Shown one piece after another: positions 10,649-23,479 of a stretch of 64,000 nt of DNA. The DNA is from Nymphaea colorata (taxonomy: Eukaryota > Streptophyta > Magnoliopsida > Nymphaeales > Nymphaeaceae). The position numbers and the translations under genes are program-made. Positions within the stretch are counted from its first letter, which is position 1, and every line of letters starts with the position of its first letter. The stretch covers positions 19,805,655 to 19,869,654 of the forward strand of contig NC_045143.1 of NCBI RefSeq assembly GCF_008831285.2, given 5' to 3'. The notes beneath the pieces were generated by a model. The model saw only the letters and a list, made by a program, of their open reading frames with translations, was not told the DNA's origin and made no database searches.

Positions 10649-12749
10649 TTCACGTTGTGTTTGATTTGTATGCCCACAGATTGTAAAAATTTTTGGAGTA
10701 AAATTTTGCGATAAGTAGGAGAAAGATTTATGTAAGAATGTAAGCAACCAAGTTGACCAATGCACCAATTTTACATTTTTGGTATAGTATCCATATGCAC
10801 GTAGGAGAATGTTACTTTTTTCCTTTCTTTCGTGAAAAAGGGAAAGCTGAATTTAAATTAGCTTCCTGAAAATTGCTAGGGGATTACTGAGAGATGATTT
10901 TATAACAGAAAAACCAAGCACCAAAGCTATGGTGAAACACTGTCTATCTAAAACCCTGCACGAAGAACTTTTCCATGATGTACCAATCTGGCTCTTGTTT
11001 TTCCGCACACAATTGATCCCTGACCAATTTGGCAACATAGAAAGTATCAAACCTCAGACTCACACTGTTTGTGCAAGCCTCACATTGTCCTTTATCATCT
11101 GACATGCACCCAACTCCAACCTAATCTTACACCTTCCATTGGTGAACATTGTGACTGCTGTTGTCTGGGCCACCATTTCAAGGATGTCCTCCAGCACCAG
11201 CATTTAAGGTGATATGGGGTCAGAAGAATCACACTTGGAACTTGCAATTCCGTGAAACACCTACTGTTCTGCATTGTGAAACTAATTTGTTTAAGCTTAG
11301 CTTTTAATCAGTACATTGGCTCTAGAGTTGTCACCTCATGTACCCAGCATCTAAGCATGCTTTTCTCTTGTCCTCCCACTTGAACTTCCAGAAATTTTAT
11401 CGCCAAATAGGCCCCTGTGTATACCTGTAAGTTATTTCATGAGAGTGTTCATCTTCATCAGATACTGCCACCGTCCTTAACTGTCAGAAGATGCAACACC
11501 CTTAGGTTAGAGACCTGAGGCCTGCTTTTCTTGGTCCATGAGAACTTAAGTGCCAAAACCTAGTGTTCGTTTTTTCCTTTTTCCTGCGGAGATGAGCTTC
11601 ATGTTGCATGTGAAGCTGAATTTCTTCAGAAAAAATTATAAGTTCTACTATGAGGAGGTCCCAATTTGGTTCCTTAGCCATTTTTTTGCACAAAGGGCAT
11701 CTCTTAAGTAAAGTTGGATAGTTGCTCCATTCCATTAACAATGAATATATTGTAACAGGTACGAGATAGTTGCTCCATTCCATTAACAATGAATATATTG
11801 TAACAGGTACGATGGTGTCCCAAAAGAATTACATAATGAAATGACAGCCAAACGAGCATAATCTTGAAATATAGATACCTTTATTCATCATGCGGCCAAT
11901 GCATTACAAAGTGCAGTCTTTTGATAACCTCCTAGAGGGACCTAGAAGATAATGTTGTTAGGAAACATGTAAAGACATGTATATATGCTGTACTTATACA
12001 TACATATATATTTAATCACAGCTGTATATGTTTTATACATGTACAATAATGGTTATACATGTATGAATGTATAATTCTGATATATGTGCTTATATATAGG
12101 TTTAAGTCTTTATTTTTAGTGTTTTTTTTCTATTTTTGTTTTATTTTTACATCTGGACATTTTTGGAATTTGGCCAGATTGGAGCTGGTTGGATAACAAG
12201 CTCCAATGGCTCTTTTTAGAGCTGTTGGAGCTAACCAATGGCTAGTTTTCTTTGAGTTCTTTCTTTTTGTTTTCGTGTTGTTTGGTCTATAAATAAGGGA
12301 GAAATCCTGTTTGCAATAGCACTGTTTTAAACAGTAATTTTACTGTTTATTCATAAAGTTTTTGTCCATTGCCGTTTAGCATCCCTGTTATTATTTGTGC
12401 TCTTTTGATTGAAGATCATTTTAGCTATTATTAGTCCTTTTATCAGAGATATTTTAGGATGTTTCAATTGTTGTGCAGCTGGCCTTTCTTACTAAATGAC
12501 AAAAAAACCCTTGTCAGAGGAAAAAAATTAAAATAAAAAATCCCAACAACCACTGGAGGAGAAATATAATTCTGGAATGGTGGAAACCTAGATAAGAGGC
12601 TAAATGAAAAGGATTTTGAATATGTGAAAAATGTACACATCCATCTCCTAACAACATTTATAATGCATGTTGGTATGTTACTAATCTCATTGTTATAACA
12701 GAAGCTTATCATGAAATCATTTTAATATCTCATTTAAAAATGTTTATAG
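10649..12749. other. Stretch without recognisable gene
   Basis: No gene was recognised on either strand. The GAAAT flank shows that 10649 was contiguous with 5611 before copia-1 arrived. A 48-bp tandem duplication (11717-11812) is the only clear structure. A run of TATA-rich direct phrases lies near 11960-12100. Confidence 0.5.
11717..11812. repeat. 48-bp direct tandem duplication
   Basis: The unit starting GATAGTTGCTCCATTCCATT occurs at 11717 and again at 11765 with no visible difference. This indicates a recent duplication. Confidence 0.95.
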
Positions 12750-15263
12750 GGTCCTTTGGGCACTTCCAGGCAAGTAGAGCTGGAGTTCACAGAGATGGAT
12801 TGCATTTACCTCTTGTAACTGCTGGTTTTGTGGCAACAAGAATATCTGTAAGATGCCCAGCTGGTTTTTGTGAAATTTCTTTACCTTGCTCTTTATATGC
12901 ATATATCTTGATATTAGATTCCATGGTCTACCTTCCAAAGTTCTGAATACTATCTATAGTGTAGGTTTATTTGGTTCACTGTCACAAAAAGCGTGTACTA
13001 TTGAAAAAAAAAACACGTATAATATGCGAAAACAGGGTCAGCCATATTAAACGTGAAAAAATGTGTCTTTTTAAAAAATGCCAAAAAATAAAAAACGTGA
13101 AAAATGTGTCTTTTTTAAAAAAGCCAAAAAATAAAAAACGTGAAAAAAAAACGCGTATTATATAAGTTTTTTTTCATATTTTTATGATTTTTTTAATTTT
13201 TTATAATTTTCAGCATTTATTAAATGTTTTATTTTTTTTAAATTTGCCGAGATTTTTCCATTTTATTTCTCGAGATATACAACTTTGTTGTATTATACCC
13301 GAGAAATTCCTCGCCGTATAATACCCTTGCATGTTTTCTGTGACAATGATTTGGTTATACCTCGGTGTCTCATTGATGAACTGAATCTTCAATTTTTCCT
13401 TGTTTAATGCAGGTTTATTTAATCATGCCTCTGGTATCACATTGATGCCACTGAATCTTCTAATTTTATATTAATAGATAGTATGTAAGGTTACCACCCA
13501 TTAGTTTAAAATAATTTGTAATGACCTCTCAGCATAAATTTCTCTTTGCTGTCCTCAATTTTCTAGAAGCTGTTGCAAAGCGTCAAGTTCATAGACATAT
13601 GCACTTCAATGTATGTTTATGTGTAATTGGAAATGTACATATGCATATAATTTTTTTATATGTATGGTATCCTTTGCTTGTTCTTTTCTGTTTCTATATT
13701 TTATTATTCTCTGTATTTGTCTTTTTGCGAAGGGCTTTTTGGTCATGGAGCCTATAAATAAAATAGCTGTTGGGCTGATAACAACAGCCAGAGTCTATCC
13801 ATTGGAACTGCCAGTAACAGCTAGTTCCCCATGTCAATGTATATATTTGGGCCTTGAACCTAGTATTCAGTGCCCTTTGATTGAGAGGTTAAATTTGTGT
13901 TTTCTCAAGAATGTAATCTAGTTGGAGATGAACTAGATAACTTTGCTGTATTGCGATTTCCAAGTCTCTTATGAGAAACTTTTATATCTATTATTGGGAA
14001 GATTACAAAAGAATATGTGGGTTTTTATATTAAAATTGTCTTTCCCTAGAGCCTTCCCAAATCAACTTCTCATAAAGCATACAAAATTTTATCTATTCAG
14101 GGGCCGGGCTAACTATATCATAATATTTTTGACGATAAATATGTGCTAACAATATCACATTAAGACTGAAGAGCCTGATGTTTTCAATTATTGTGTTTTA
14201 TGTATCTTGTGAAGTGCCTTTTGTTATGTAACATTTGTTATTTTTAGATACTTCTGATACAAGACTTAAGCACCAAAATTTTCCAAGATTGATTGAAAAA
14301 CCTACACTATCCCCATATTTAACCTTATCTAAAATTCCAAATATCACTGCACCAGAGATTTGTAGCTATGGTGGATTAAATATAGTACCCTTTTGTTTCC
14401 TCCTAATGGTTGCTCGTCCAGGCTTCATGGCTGATGCTGTAGGTATGTCATTTGGACCTGGTGATCCAGTTATTTGCTTATTTACTATTTAAATAAATAA
14501 CCACTTTCTCCTTTCTGTTTATTTTTGTTTCTTTTGGTGTGGTTGAGTCAGCTATTGGGAATTTCCGTCTAGAGTTGATGATGTTCAGAAATATTTGCTT
14601 CCTTTAATCACTACTGTTCTTTGTACATAAAACAGTGTCACTATCTTGTGCAAGTTTTTATGGTGGCACGTAATTTCCAAACGAACGGCTGTTGAAATGG
14701 TGCTTGCTGTCTTTTTGCGTTTATATGATCTAATCAATTTCTTGCTAGCTTATGGTGCCAGACTACTCTAATCTATCTACAATCTTTTGCTAGACCTGCG
14801 ATGGAGTTCAGATCTTACCAAATTATGTTTCTTGAATTGTATATAATACAAAAGTGCTTGTAAAGCAATGTCACTTACATGTTTTTAAGGGCCAATTTCA
14901 AGTTAATGGCAGTTATATGTTTCATTTCTTGTTTGAGCATAGTTATTTTGCTTTAGCATTTCTCCAATTTGACCCATGAATTGCCTGGATTTTTTGGGGG
15001 AAAGCCTCTAGTTTATGCAATTTATGCATAAATAGAATAAATTGGAGTAATCCAGTTACATCAAAACCAGTTACAATTCCAATTAATATTTCTACAATTA
15101 AAAATCTTAATTATCTTAATGGATCTTTTATATCTGCTTGCACTTTGAGTTCACTGTATTTCTAATATTCCTAATATTCCACTTTGGTTTTGAACTTGCA
15201 GAAGGTATTCCATCTGTTGGAATTTCTCCATTTTCTTGTGGTTGGTCAACTTGTGAAAAAAAG
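12750..15263 (+). other. Series of exon-like segments of an unidentified gene
   Basis: Short stretches that could code are bounded by AG and GT on the plus strand: 12750-12847, 13567-13610, a block from 13733 (MEPINKIAVGLITTARVYPL), 14248-14442 (65 codons, KHQNFPRLIEKPTLSPYLTL) and 15202-15263. The intervening DNA is T-rich and intron-like. Frames between blocks are not always compatible, and I recognise no protein family. It could be a decayed upstream part of a host gene or a chance series. It does not match the VPS51 protein as I know it. Confidence 0.25.
13045..13155. repeat. Short tandem repeat, about 45-bp unit
   Basis: Units beginning with AAACGTGAAAAA and followed by TGTGTCTTTTT, an A-rich tract and GCCAAAAAATAAAA are repeated in direct orientation with a third partial copy. 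The open frame across it is lysine-rich and low complexity. Confidence 0.8.
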
Positions 15264-16985
15264 GTTAGATGCCTGCAGAAACCCGTGCATTCATTATATT
15301 GTATCAGATTAGGATATGCTGCTCCTTGTCCAAATTCTAGTTCCTTTCTGGTTGTTCCTTAAAAAAGTATGGTTCATGGAATCTTGGATCATTTTTCCTT
15401 TTATCCTTTTCTTTACTATGGACATTCCAAGGTGCTTCTTAGTTTATTATTATTATTATTATTTTGCTTCTAAATTTTAATGTTGATGGCTGGAAATAAA
15501 AGTGGGTTCACATTCTCTAATGCTTAATATTCGTATCCCCAGCTAGACATTTAGACCCTGACATTAGGCTTGAAATTCATATGGCATTTATCACATTACA
15601 GGCTTCGGTGTCTAGCATGCTTGGTGCTTGTCCATATTGCTTACAAAATGAGGCATTAGATGTGTATGGATGATACTGTTAAATGTAGTTGAATTATGCC
15701 TCATGACAAATTAAAATGATGCGAAATGCAAACCAAGTGTTTAATAGATGGAAAGGCTAGTGCATGGGCTGTGTAGGTAGATGGTCTACCTTAGTTCTGT
15801 TTTTGTCACTCAATATGGAAGAAAAATACTTGTATGTCATCTAAATCAGGCATGGTAATTGGGTTCACTTCATGCTAGTAATTTGTACTATTACTTGGTT
15901 TTCATGTAGCAATTTTTTTGCTAAATCTCATGTTTAATTAAGAAATCTTCATTTGCTTTTGATTTCTAGAGGAACACAACTTCAATACTTAATTCAGATA
16001 AAATCAAAGTCAGAGTCACATTTACGTACAATTATGAGAATGATTGATGATAATGATGGTACATGTCAAAACACCTAAAGCGTTTAACTTGAGATTTTTA
16101 GGGAAGAAGATCAGCAAAGCTGATTTTAGCTAATTGTCGAAACCTTTATGGTCAAAACACCAACTAGTCAGTCGAATTGTATGTCTGGTTGGCTGTGGGT
16201 GTTAACTCAACCAGTCTTTAGGCCAAAATCATGGCTCTAAAATTAGCCACTAGTCACCGGGCCTTTGATCAAGTAGTCAGCATTCCCAAAAAATTAAAAA
16301 AAGAAAAGAAAAGAAAAACTGAGTCAAAACACTTGACCCTCTTTTTTCTATATCTACTGATGAGTATGTTTCTTGCTATCTTCCTTTTTTATTTTTTTCT
16401 GCCTGCATTGTCTTTTCATACTCTTTTTTTCTTTTTTATCTTTTCCTTCTTCTTTGTTTTTTTGTCTCCCTGAATTTTATTGAGTTGCTGCCATGCTGTC
16501 TACCCCTTCTCGTACTGTTGATGCTTCTTTTTCTTTCTTCTATGAGGCAAGTGCTGAAGGTTTTTGCTCACTGCCTTTTATTACGCCAGTGACTTTATTT
16601 GGAACCTTTAGTAGCGTTGGATTGTTACAATGTAGTTTATAACTTTATCATCATCAGGTACTATGCATAATAGGTGAACTATGTATAATACTTGATTTAC
16701 AGTGATTGTTGATATTGTATGTATTCTTCTGATCATTTAATTGTTGTGTTTCTATATTCTTTTATTGATTTTTCTAAAAGACTGAATCGTCTATTCTCAA
16801 GTAGTCTGGGTTGGTCTTCTCAGGGGCTTAACTAACATATGGCCTATGTTTGTCTAGCGGTGGGAAAACCTAGGGATTATGTTTAAGATCTCAAGTGTTA
16901 AAGCTCATCTAACAATAGAAAAACCTAAGTATTTGTGTGACATCTCAAGTGTAAAAGAGGAAGGAAGGTCCAATGCCTGTGATTT
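15264..16985. other. T-rich stretch without recognisable gene
   Basis: Nothing was recognised apart from a short (TTA)n run near 15450 and a pyrimidine-rich segment at 16330-16470. The open frame at 16231-16473 encodes a Phe-rich low-complexity peptide. Confidence 0.4.
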
Positions 16986-17281
16986 GGAAAAAGAGCTAAT
17001 GGACATATATACTTGGGTCTAACACTACCTTGTGCCTTTGTTCAGAGTCAGTTGTGAACAAAAGCAAGCTAAGGGAAACACTAGAATCCAACAGACCAAA
17101 TGTTGTAGACAGTTCTCATTGAATTGTTATAATGGAAAAAGAGCTAATGGTCAGGTATACGGGTCTGACACTACCTTGTGCCCTTGTTCAGAGTCAGTTG
17201 TGAACAAAAGTAGGCTAAGGGGAACGATAGAATCCAACAGACCAAATGTTGGGGATAGTTTTCATTGAGTTGTTATAATTG
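16986..17281. repeat. 148-bp direct tandem duplication
   Basis: The unit starting GGAAAAAGAGCTAATGG at 16986 recurs at 17134, and both copies end with TTGTTATAAT. They differ at scattered positions, so this duplication is older than the one at 11.7 kb. Confidence 0.93.
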
Positions 17282-17427
17282 GTTTAGAATCATGTTCTAT
17301 ACTCACACTTGGGGCTCACGATGGGAGTTTCAGCCTACAAAAGCAAACTAGAAATGCGCTATTTAAGGTGGTTAAAAAATTAAGTGTGGCATGAATTTGT
17401 CAAAAGGCTTGTATGGGAGATATTCAA

Positions 17428-18005
17428 GATTTACTTAAGGAAGGAAGTCTAGAGGGTATAGGCTGTAGATGGATTTACAAAATTAAAACTAAAAGTTGAC
17501 AATACTTTAGAAAGGTAAATCCACAAGAGTATAAACTGGATTATGAAGAAACTTTTGTTCTTGTTGCTAGAATGACCATTGTAGAATCCTAACTGCAACA
17601 GCTTCAATTTAAAAGTATTTGTCAAATACATGTTATATGTACCTTTTGAAATCTCAAATTAAATGAAAAAGTTCCAATGGATTTTCCTCTTGGTACGAAG
17701 GTTCATTAAGGTTAGATGCTTAACTTAATGAAGGCTCTATATGGACTCAAACAAGCAACAAAAGTTTTGATTGATTTAGTGGCTCATGAGTAATTGTGGT
17801 TTTTAGATCAGCCTTTTGAGAAGAATATATATGCAGGTATTGCTATCCTTATTTTTGAATGTTTTTGATCTGCGAGTTATTAGAAGTTACAAAAAGAATC
17901 AGACCAAATGTCTGTTGAAAAACCAATTTGACATGATCGATTTTGGTTGCTTGACATCTTTCTTAGGTACTGAAGTTGCTTATTCTGATAGAGGTTATCT
18001 TTAAG
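17428..18005 (+). pseudogene. Decayed Ty1/copia RT fragment
   Basis: Several short frames resemble copia RT in the right order: GCRWIYKIK, then YKLDYEETFVLVARMTIV, LMKALYGLKQATK and finally FDMIDFGCLTSFLGTEVAY. The catalytic YVDD segment is not readable. Many stops separate the pieces. No LTR was found beside it. Confidence 0.65.
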
Positions 18006-18203
18006 CTCTAATAAGTTTGCCTCACATATCATTGTCAGATCTTGATGGTAAAAAAAATAATAATAAAAATAAAAATAAAAATAAAAAAAACTAAGACATC
18101 AAATGTTATCGGTTTAAAAATGAAGATTGATGAGTACCTTTGAAGAATCCAACACCATATAAAAATTGGTTAGAGAACTCATGTATTTAAATTTTAAGCA
18201 TAT

Positions 18204-18327
18204 CCTGACCAGAGGTAGCACATGCTATATATGTGGCTAGTCAAATTCAATATAATCCTACATAACCTGACCAGAGGTAGCACATGCTACACATGTGGCT
18301 AGTCAAATTCAATATAATCCTATATCT
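18204..18327. repeat. 62-bp direct tandem duplication
   Basis: Copies start CCTGACCAGAGGTAGCACAT at 18204 and 18266 and differ by a few transitions. Confidence 0.95.
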
Positions 18328-19028
18328 GTAAATGTGAGTACAGTTATCTGTAATTAGATGTGTTTAATTTACACCATTAAGAGATTATTTTCATTGTCAT
18401 GATGTTTTCCAAATTTAATTGCATATGTATGTTTAAGTAATGTACTTATATATGCTACATATGTTAGTAATATTCTACAGAATCTACACTCCAGTTTTGT
18501 ACTGCTTCTTGTATTGTTTGTTTTGTATTTCTCCTGGTTTTATATTTGAATTCTTTTTGGCCTAAGTCCCGAGTTTGAACAAGTTAGAGCTTCAATTATT
18601 TATTAATGGAAACAGACCTGAACTCCTTTCCTTGTTATTAATCAGTGAGGTAAGGTTTGGCATGTCTAGCTTGATGAGCCTAAGTGTCCTCCACTTTTTG
18701 TTTTCAAATGGAAAAATTTAAGCTGGACATGTGTGGATTGACTTGCTGCCAATGTAACTAATCCATTTATTTATGCAATAGAAAGTACTGTACTTATCCA
18801 AGGCTTCTTGGTGAGTGCAGAAAATCTGCAATATTTCTGTAGACAAAATTCACAATCAGAACCATCCACCCTACCATCACTCCTTGTAGTATTCACAGTC
18901 AGAAAGATCCACCTTAGCATCACTCCTTGTAGTGTTGTAGTGTAAAACAGCTCTGGCCATCATCAGTATCCTTACATTTAAATTGATGTCATTCAAATTC
19001 TACCAGACGTAACCTTAGTAATTGAAAC

Positions 19029-19295
19029 TTGAAAGTGCTAGGCGGAACCAGGCTGCAAATGAATACTGCATATCATCCACAATCGGATGGTCAAGTGGAG
19101 GTTCTAAATCAGGTATTGGAAACATATCTGAGGTGCTACGCAGAGTACCAGCCTCATAACTGGATGGAGTATCTCTCTTGGGCTAAGTATTTCTATAACA
19201 CAGCCGTACATTCTGCCCTAGGAAAATCCCCTTTTGAAGTGGTGTATGGGCGGCCACCACCTGACCTACGTCGCTTCCATCCTCAAGGGGAATGA
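19029..19295 (+). pseudogene. Isolated Ty3/gypsy integrase fragment
   Basis: The 88-codon open frame carries the end of the gypsy integrase core: AYHPQSDGQVEVLNQVLETY, WMEYLSWAKYFYNTAVHS and SPFEVVYGRPPP. It resembles the integrase at 780-1814 on the other strand but is not identical. No RT, LTR or chromodomain lies next to it. Downstream (19300-19450) two direct copies of a 35-bp phrase (AAGAATATGAGACAGGCCAG) are seen. It sits upstream of the first VPS51 exon recognised here, probably in an intron. Confidence 0.8.
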
Positions 19296-20818
19296 CAAGG
19301 TAGTACAATAAAAAGCATCGTTCCCAAGAATATGAGACAGGCCAGTGGGTCTACTTGAAGAATTTTCCTGCAGGAAGGGTCCAGCATCGGTCAGCAGGAA
19401 CCCATACATATTACTTGAAGAATATGAGACAGGCCAGTGGGTCTACATTTTATTATATAGTATACACATATGCTATGAATATATACATATATGTTACACT
19501 TGTATATATTCATAGTATGTAACTATGTTATATAGTATGCATCTATGTCACATGGGTGTGGGTGCGGCTAGAGCATATATATATATACACGTTATTTGGA
19601 GCATCCAATGGAGCAATCATAATCTTCTCAGAAATTTCTTGAGCTTAGTTCCTGGGTGCAAAATAGACGTAGTGTTTCCAATCAATAGTGGTCGTCAATT
19701 TTGTGTTATGTTTTAACAAGTTACAAAAGAATTCAGTCAATTTGATTGGTCTTTGATCTTGCACTTTGCATGTTCTGAAAAGAAGGGAGAAGAGTATTCA
19801 TAAGTTTCAGTAGTATTCATTGGTAATATACATGTCGTAGAAGTAAAAGAATATAGTATTAAATTTTTGAGAAACTATTTTTTGTAACCTAACTGGGAAA
19901 ATTCAAGTTTCTTCTCTGAATGTATGAGTAGATGACATGCCATCATTGATTATCATATATTTTCCTGTTCCCAGCTGCAAGCTGCAGAAAGCGAAGTCAA
20001 GCAGATTTTAGTTCGCTGCTCAACGCCAAAGCATCATCGCTTTGACAGCACTGGTAGTGCAAATTCCTCACACGGTAACCTTCTTCGGGACGAAAAAATT
20101 AGCATACACAGCAAGTTCGAAGCCAACTGCTTGAAAGTCATCTTGCTAAGATTTTAAAGCAAAAAATGGAGATCTTCACAAAAATTGAGTTTACACAGGT
20201 AATATGTAACTGATTTCTGGATATGTTATTGAATATAGGCATGTCCATGTAAAAAATATAAATGTTTCTGCTCCTTGTTTACAGGAGTCCGTGATCTCAA
20301 CCATTGTGAAACTCTGCTTGAAAAGCTTTGTACAGTTTGGGAGAGTCCAGACTTTTAACCACAGTGGATTTCAGCAAATCTAGTTGGACATGCAGTTCCT
20401 TCGAGCGCCTCTTAAAGAAATTGCCGATGATGATGCAGCTATTGATTTCCTACTTGATGAGGTACTTTATTGAAATTTTAAGCTTCACAAACTATAAGCT
20501 TAAGATCCACCTAAGCAACGCTTCTGGCAAGGGTACATAGTGTACTGGTTTAGAGGTTGGCCATTGCATTCATAAAAAGATAAATACATTTTCCCAGTAT
20601 GCTGCAACTGTTATCATTGTTTCATGTTGGAGTTCTGCCTTTTAGCAAAGATGAAGGTGATTTTGAGGGAAAGCATTCACTATACCATAGATGCCAACAG
20701 CTGGCTGCTAGCAGTTATGTTTTGCAGCTAAAGCCTAAAACTATTGAATAAATGATTTCCCTTCTGAAAATAAGATGAATACATTGCCCTATGTGGACTC
20801 CCGAGTGTTAGATTTATC

Positions 20819-21287
20819 TGTAAGATCATTTGGTGGGCCGGCTTATGTCTATGAGGAATTTCAGACATTATGGCTATCTTAACGTAAATATCCGCTTAAG
20901 TGATTGCATTTTGGGATATTACGTCATTTTAGATGGTATGAGGTAATTTTGAAATGTATAGATACCAGTACGCAATTACGGACTCTTTGATGGGTTGAAT
21001 CCGTAATTGTCCTCATTATATAATGGTAGTGGTCCCTGGGGTCGTGCGAACAGTTGCTTTTGGTTTCTAGGGTTTTCTCTTCCCCATCTGAGAGAGACCT
21101 CACGCGCACCGCACGTACCCTGGAAGACCCTGCTGCGATCTTCCCGTGCACCAGATCAGATGGATTCAGGTACGCTTCCGCTTCAGTTTAAGGTTTCGTT
21201 TATTTCAATGATTTAGCGTGAGCATGATCCTGTTTTAGGGTATATACATTTGGTTTTGTATATGCGTTATGGGGAGAAATCCCAACA
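20819..21287 (+). repeat. 5' LTR of copia-2
   Basis: 469 bp. Compared by eye with the 3' LTR I see five substitutions: two G/A and three C/T. All five have A or T in the 3' copy. Confidence 0.96.
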
Positions 21288-21289
21288 AT

Positions 21290-21301
21290 TGGTATCAGAG
21301 C
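21290..21301 (+). promoter_or_regulatory. Primer binding site of copia-2 (initiator tRNA-Met)
   Basis: TGGTATCAGAGC begins two bases after the LTR end. This is the usual plant copia site complementary to the 3' end of initiator methionine tRNA, used to start minus-strand synthesis. Confidence 0.93.
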
Positions 21302-21359
21302 CTATGCTCATTGTTGAACCGTTGATTTTTTAATGATTTTTGTGAAAAAAAAAAAATTG

Positions 21360-22200
21360 GGTTGAGGGCGTGCGACGGAAGCCGTCGGGCTTCCGTTGCA
21401 GCCATCAGGAGGATCGGAGAAGGGACGAAAGGATCGGCTGGTGTCAGTCGCTGTTGGGCGATGGCGGGCCTCCTGCCATTGGGGCGCGTCCCTGCCTGCG
21501 GCCACCCACGCCGTTGGGTGGCCTGTCGGTGCTCTCCGCGTATCCGTTGCAGCCATATGAAGCTGACGCATAAGGAAAGGGGACGCCGGGTTCCGCCGTT
21601 TTGGCGGGCGACGAACGACCGTTAGGCGACGGTCGGCTTCTGCCGTCCTGGCGGGACTCGCCGGCAGTGGCTCCCTTGCGTCGGGCGTTGCAGCCATTGA
21701 AGAAGAACGGGAAAGGGGCAGTGGGAAGGCGACAGCAGGGAGAGGTGATGGCCGGCAGAGGGCGACCGCTGGCGACTCAGCTGTCGCCGGACGGGCCCGT
21801 GCGACCCGCCGCCATCCACCCATAGTCACCGGCGACCCACCGGTGGCCTCCTCGCCGCTTCAGCAACCGCCCAAATCTTAGAAAAGGGCAGATTTGCAAA
21901 ACAGGAGAAAACCAGCCGAAAAAGGCCGGTTTTTGGTGGGCGACAGCCGGCCATCGCGGCGGGCGACGACCGGCCGTCCTGGCGGCACCCACCGGCGGCC
22001 ACCCACGGAGTTGGGTGGCCTGCCGGTGGAAGGCCACCGCCCGCCTGCCGTTCGGCAGGCGAGCGGTGGAGACGACGCCTGCGACCGCTCGCGCGGTCGA
22101 GCGGGCGGGTCAGACCGGGTTGAGTCTTGACATACCCGATCCGGATCCATCAGCTTTAAAAAAAAAAAAATTTGTTTGCCCTCCCGCCAGCCCGCTTTAA
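21360..22200. other. GC-rich non-coding block inside copia-2
   Basis: Roughly 0.85 kb of high-GC sequence with many CCGGCGG/CCGCCGG-type phrases replaces the expected gag start. Long open frames occur on both strands at once, as expected of stop-poor GC-rich DNA. None resembles gag or another known domain. Base composition contrasts sharply with the rest of the element and the flanks. It may be captured host DNA. Confidence 0.6.
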
Positions 22201-22249
22201 GTTTTTCGGACCGGGTCGGGTCCTACCGGACTGGGTCCGGTACCCATAC

Positions 22250-22760
22250 GGTTTGTTTTGAAACAGAACCGATTCATTAAGTTTAGAACAGATTCCGTTT
22301 GATTTAGAACCGGTTCGCACCTTTCTGAACCGATTCGTACCCTTTTTTAGACCGGTTCAGTTGTTTTTCAGATCGGTTCAATTGATTTTCAAACCGGTTC
22401 ATGATTTTCAAAACCGGTTTAGTTGGTTTTCAAACCGTTTCATGGCTTCCAAGACCGGTTCATTCAGTTTTAGAACCGATTCGGACCATTTTCAGACCGG
22501 TTCAGTTGTTTTCAGTCCGGTTCAGTGGATTTAAGACTGGTTCAGTTGATTTTCTGACCGATACCGGACATTTTAGACCGGTTCATTCAGTTTTTGGACC
22601 GATTTTAGCCATTTTTTTACCCGGTACAGTGGGTTTCGGAACCGATACAGTCTAATTTTGAACGGTTTGTCCAATTTTTGGACCGGTTCAGTCCTGTTTA
22701 GGGCTATGTGGGTGCTTTAGTTGTGGTTTAAGACCGATACGGGCCATTTTGAGGCCGATT
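22250..22760. repeat. Degenerate tandem array with AACCGGTT cores inside copia-2
   Basis: About 20 imperfect units of roughly 20-30 bp, each with ACCGGTTCA or a near variant followed by a T-rich spacer (GTTGATTTTCAGA and similar). The core AACCGGTT is palindromic. The function is unknown. Confidence 0.85.
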
Positions 22761-23479
22761 CAGTGGTTCTTGACTCACTTAAGCACAATTATGGTATCGG
22801 TTTATAAAATTTTGGACACTTTTGGGCCTCTTTTATTGGATCATTTTGGTTTGGAATCAATATAGGGCAAATTTGTATGTAAATTTTAATTCATGTATCA
22901 TGCTTTGCATGTTTTAAATTTGTGGGTGTACATTAGAAGAATATTTGGATTATGAATTTAATCTTTGGCAATGTCTATTGTTTGAAATGAGTACGTTTGT
23001 ACTTTATGTCGCCAAAGTGACCTCTGTTGTACGAATTTACTTGTTTTGAACATTAGATGATAGTATACTTGATCCATGCAGGCAATAATCAACCCAAAGG
23101 AGGATTGTTGTTTGGTCAGGTTTAAGTATACAGGGCAATGAATGTGTGATAATTTTTCAGGTTTCCATATGAATAGCGAGTCAATCCAAAGATAGGTTCG
23201 TTGTTTGACAGTGTTAATTATCTATATTCATTGTTGACCAAGAATGTCACTTGCAGTTAATATTTCAATCCAAAGATTGGATATTAGCGTTGCACCGGTA
23301 CCTTGTGATGGGTTTTGGGCCATTGTGTTTAAATTCATTTATATTTGTTATTTCATCTTTGTACATGTATTGATTGTGAGCATGCTTTGGTTTGTTTTTT
23401 GTACAGTGAGTTCTGCTTATATGACATTTGCAAATGTTGAGTATTATTCCTGAGTTAAATGATTCGATTTTTATAAGTA

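Noticed and set aside
17428-18005. Possible host gene with a reverse-transcriptase-like domain
   Set aside because: The motif order is copia RT with many stops, so it is an old retroelement fragment.
21308-22150. Several open frames of 60-170 codons on both strands in GC-rich DNA inside copia-2
   Set aside because: They overlap on opposite strands, are Arg/Pro/Ala-rich and resemble no family. Stop codons are rare in such composition.
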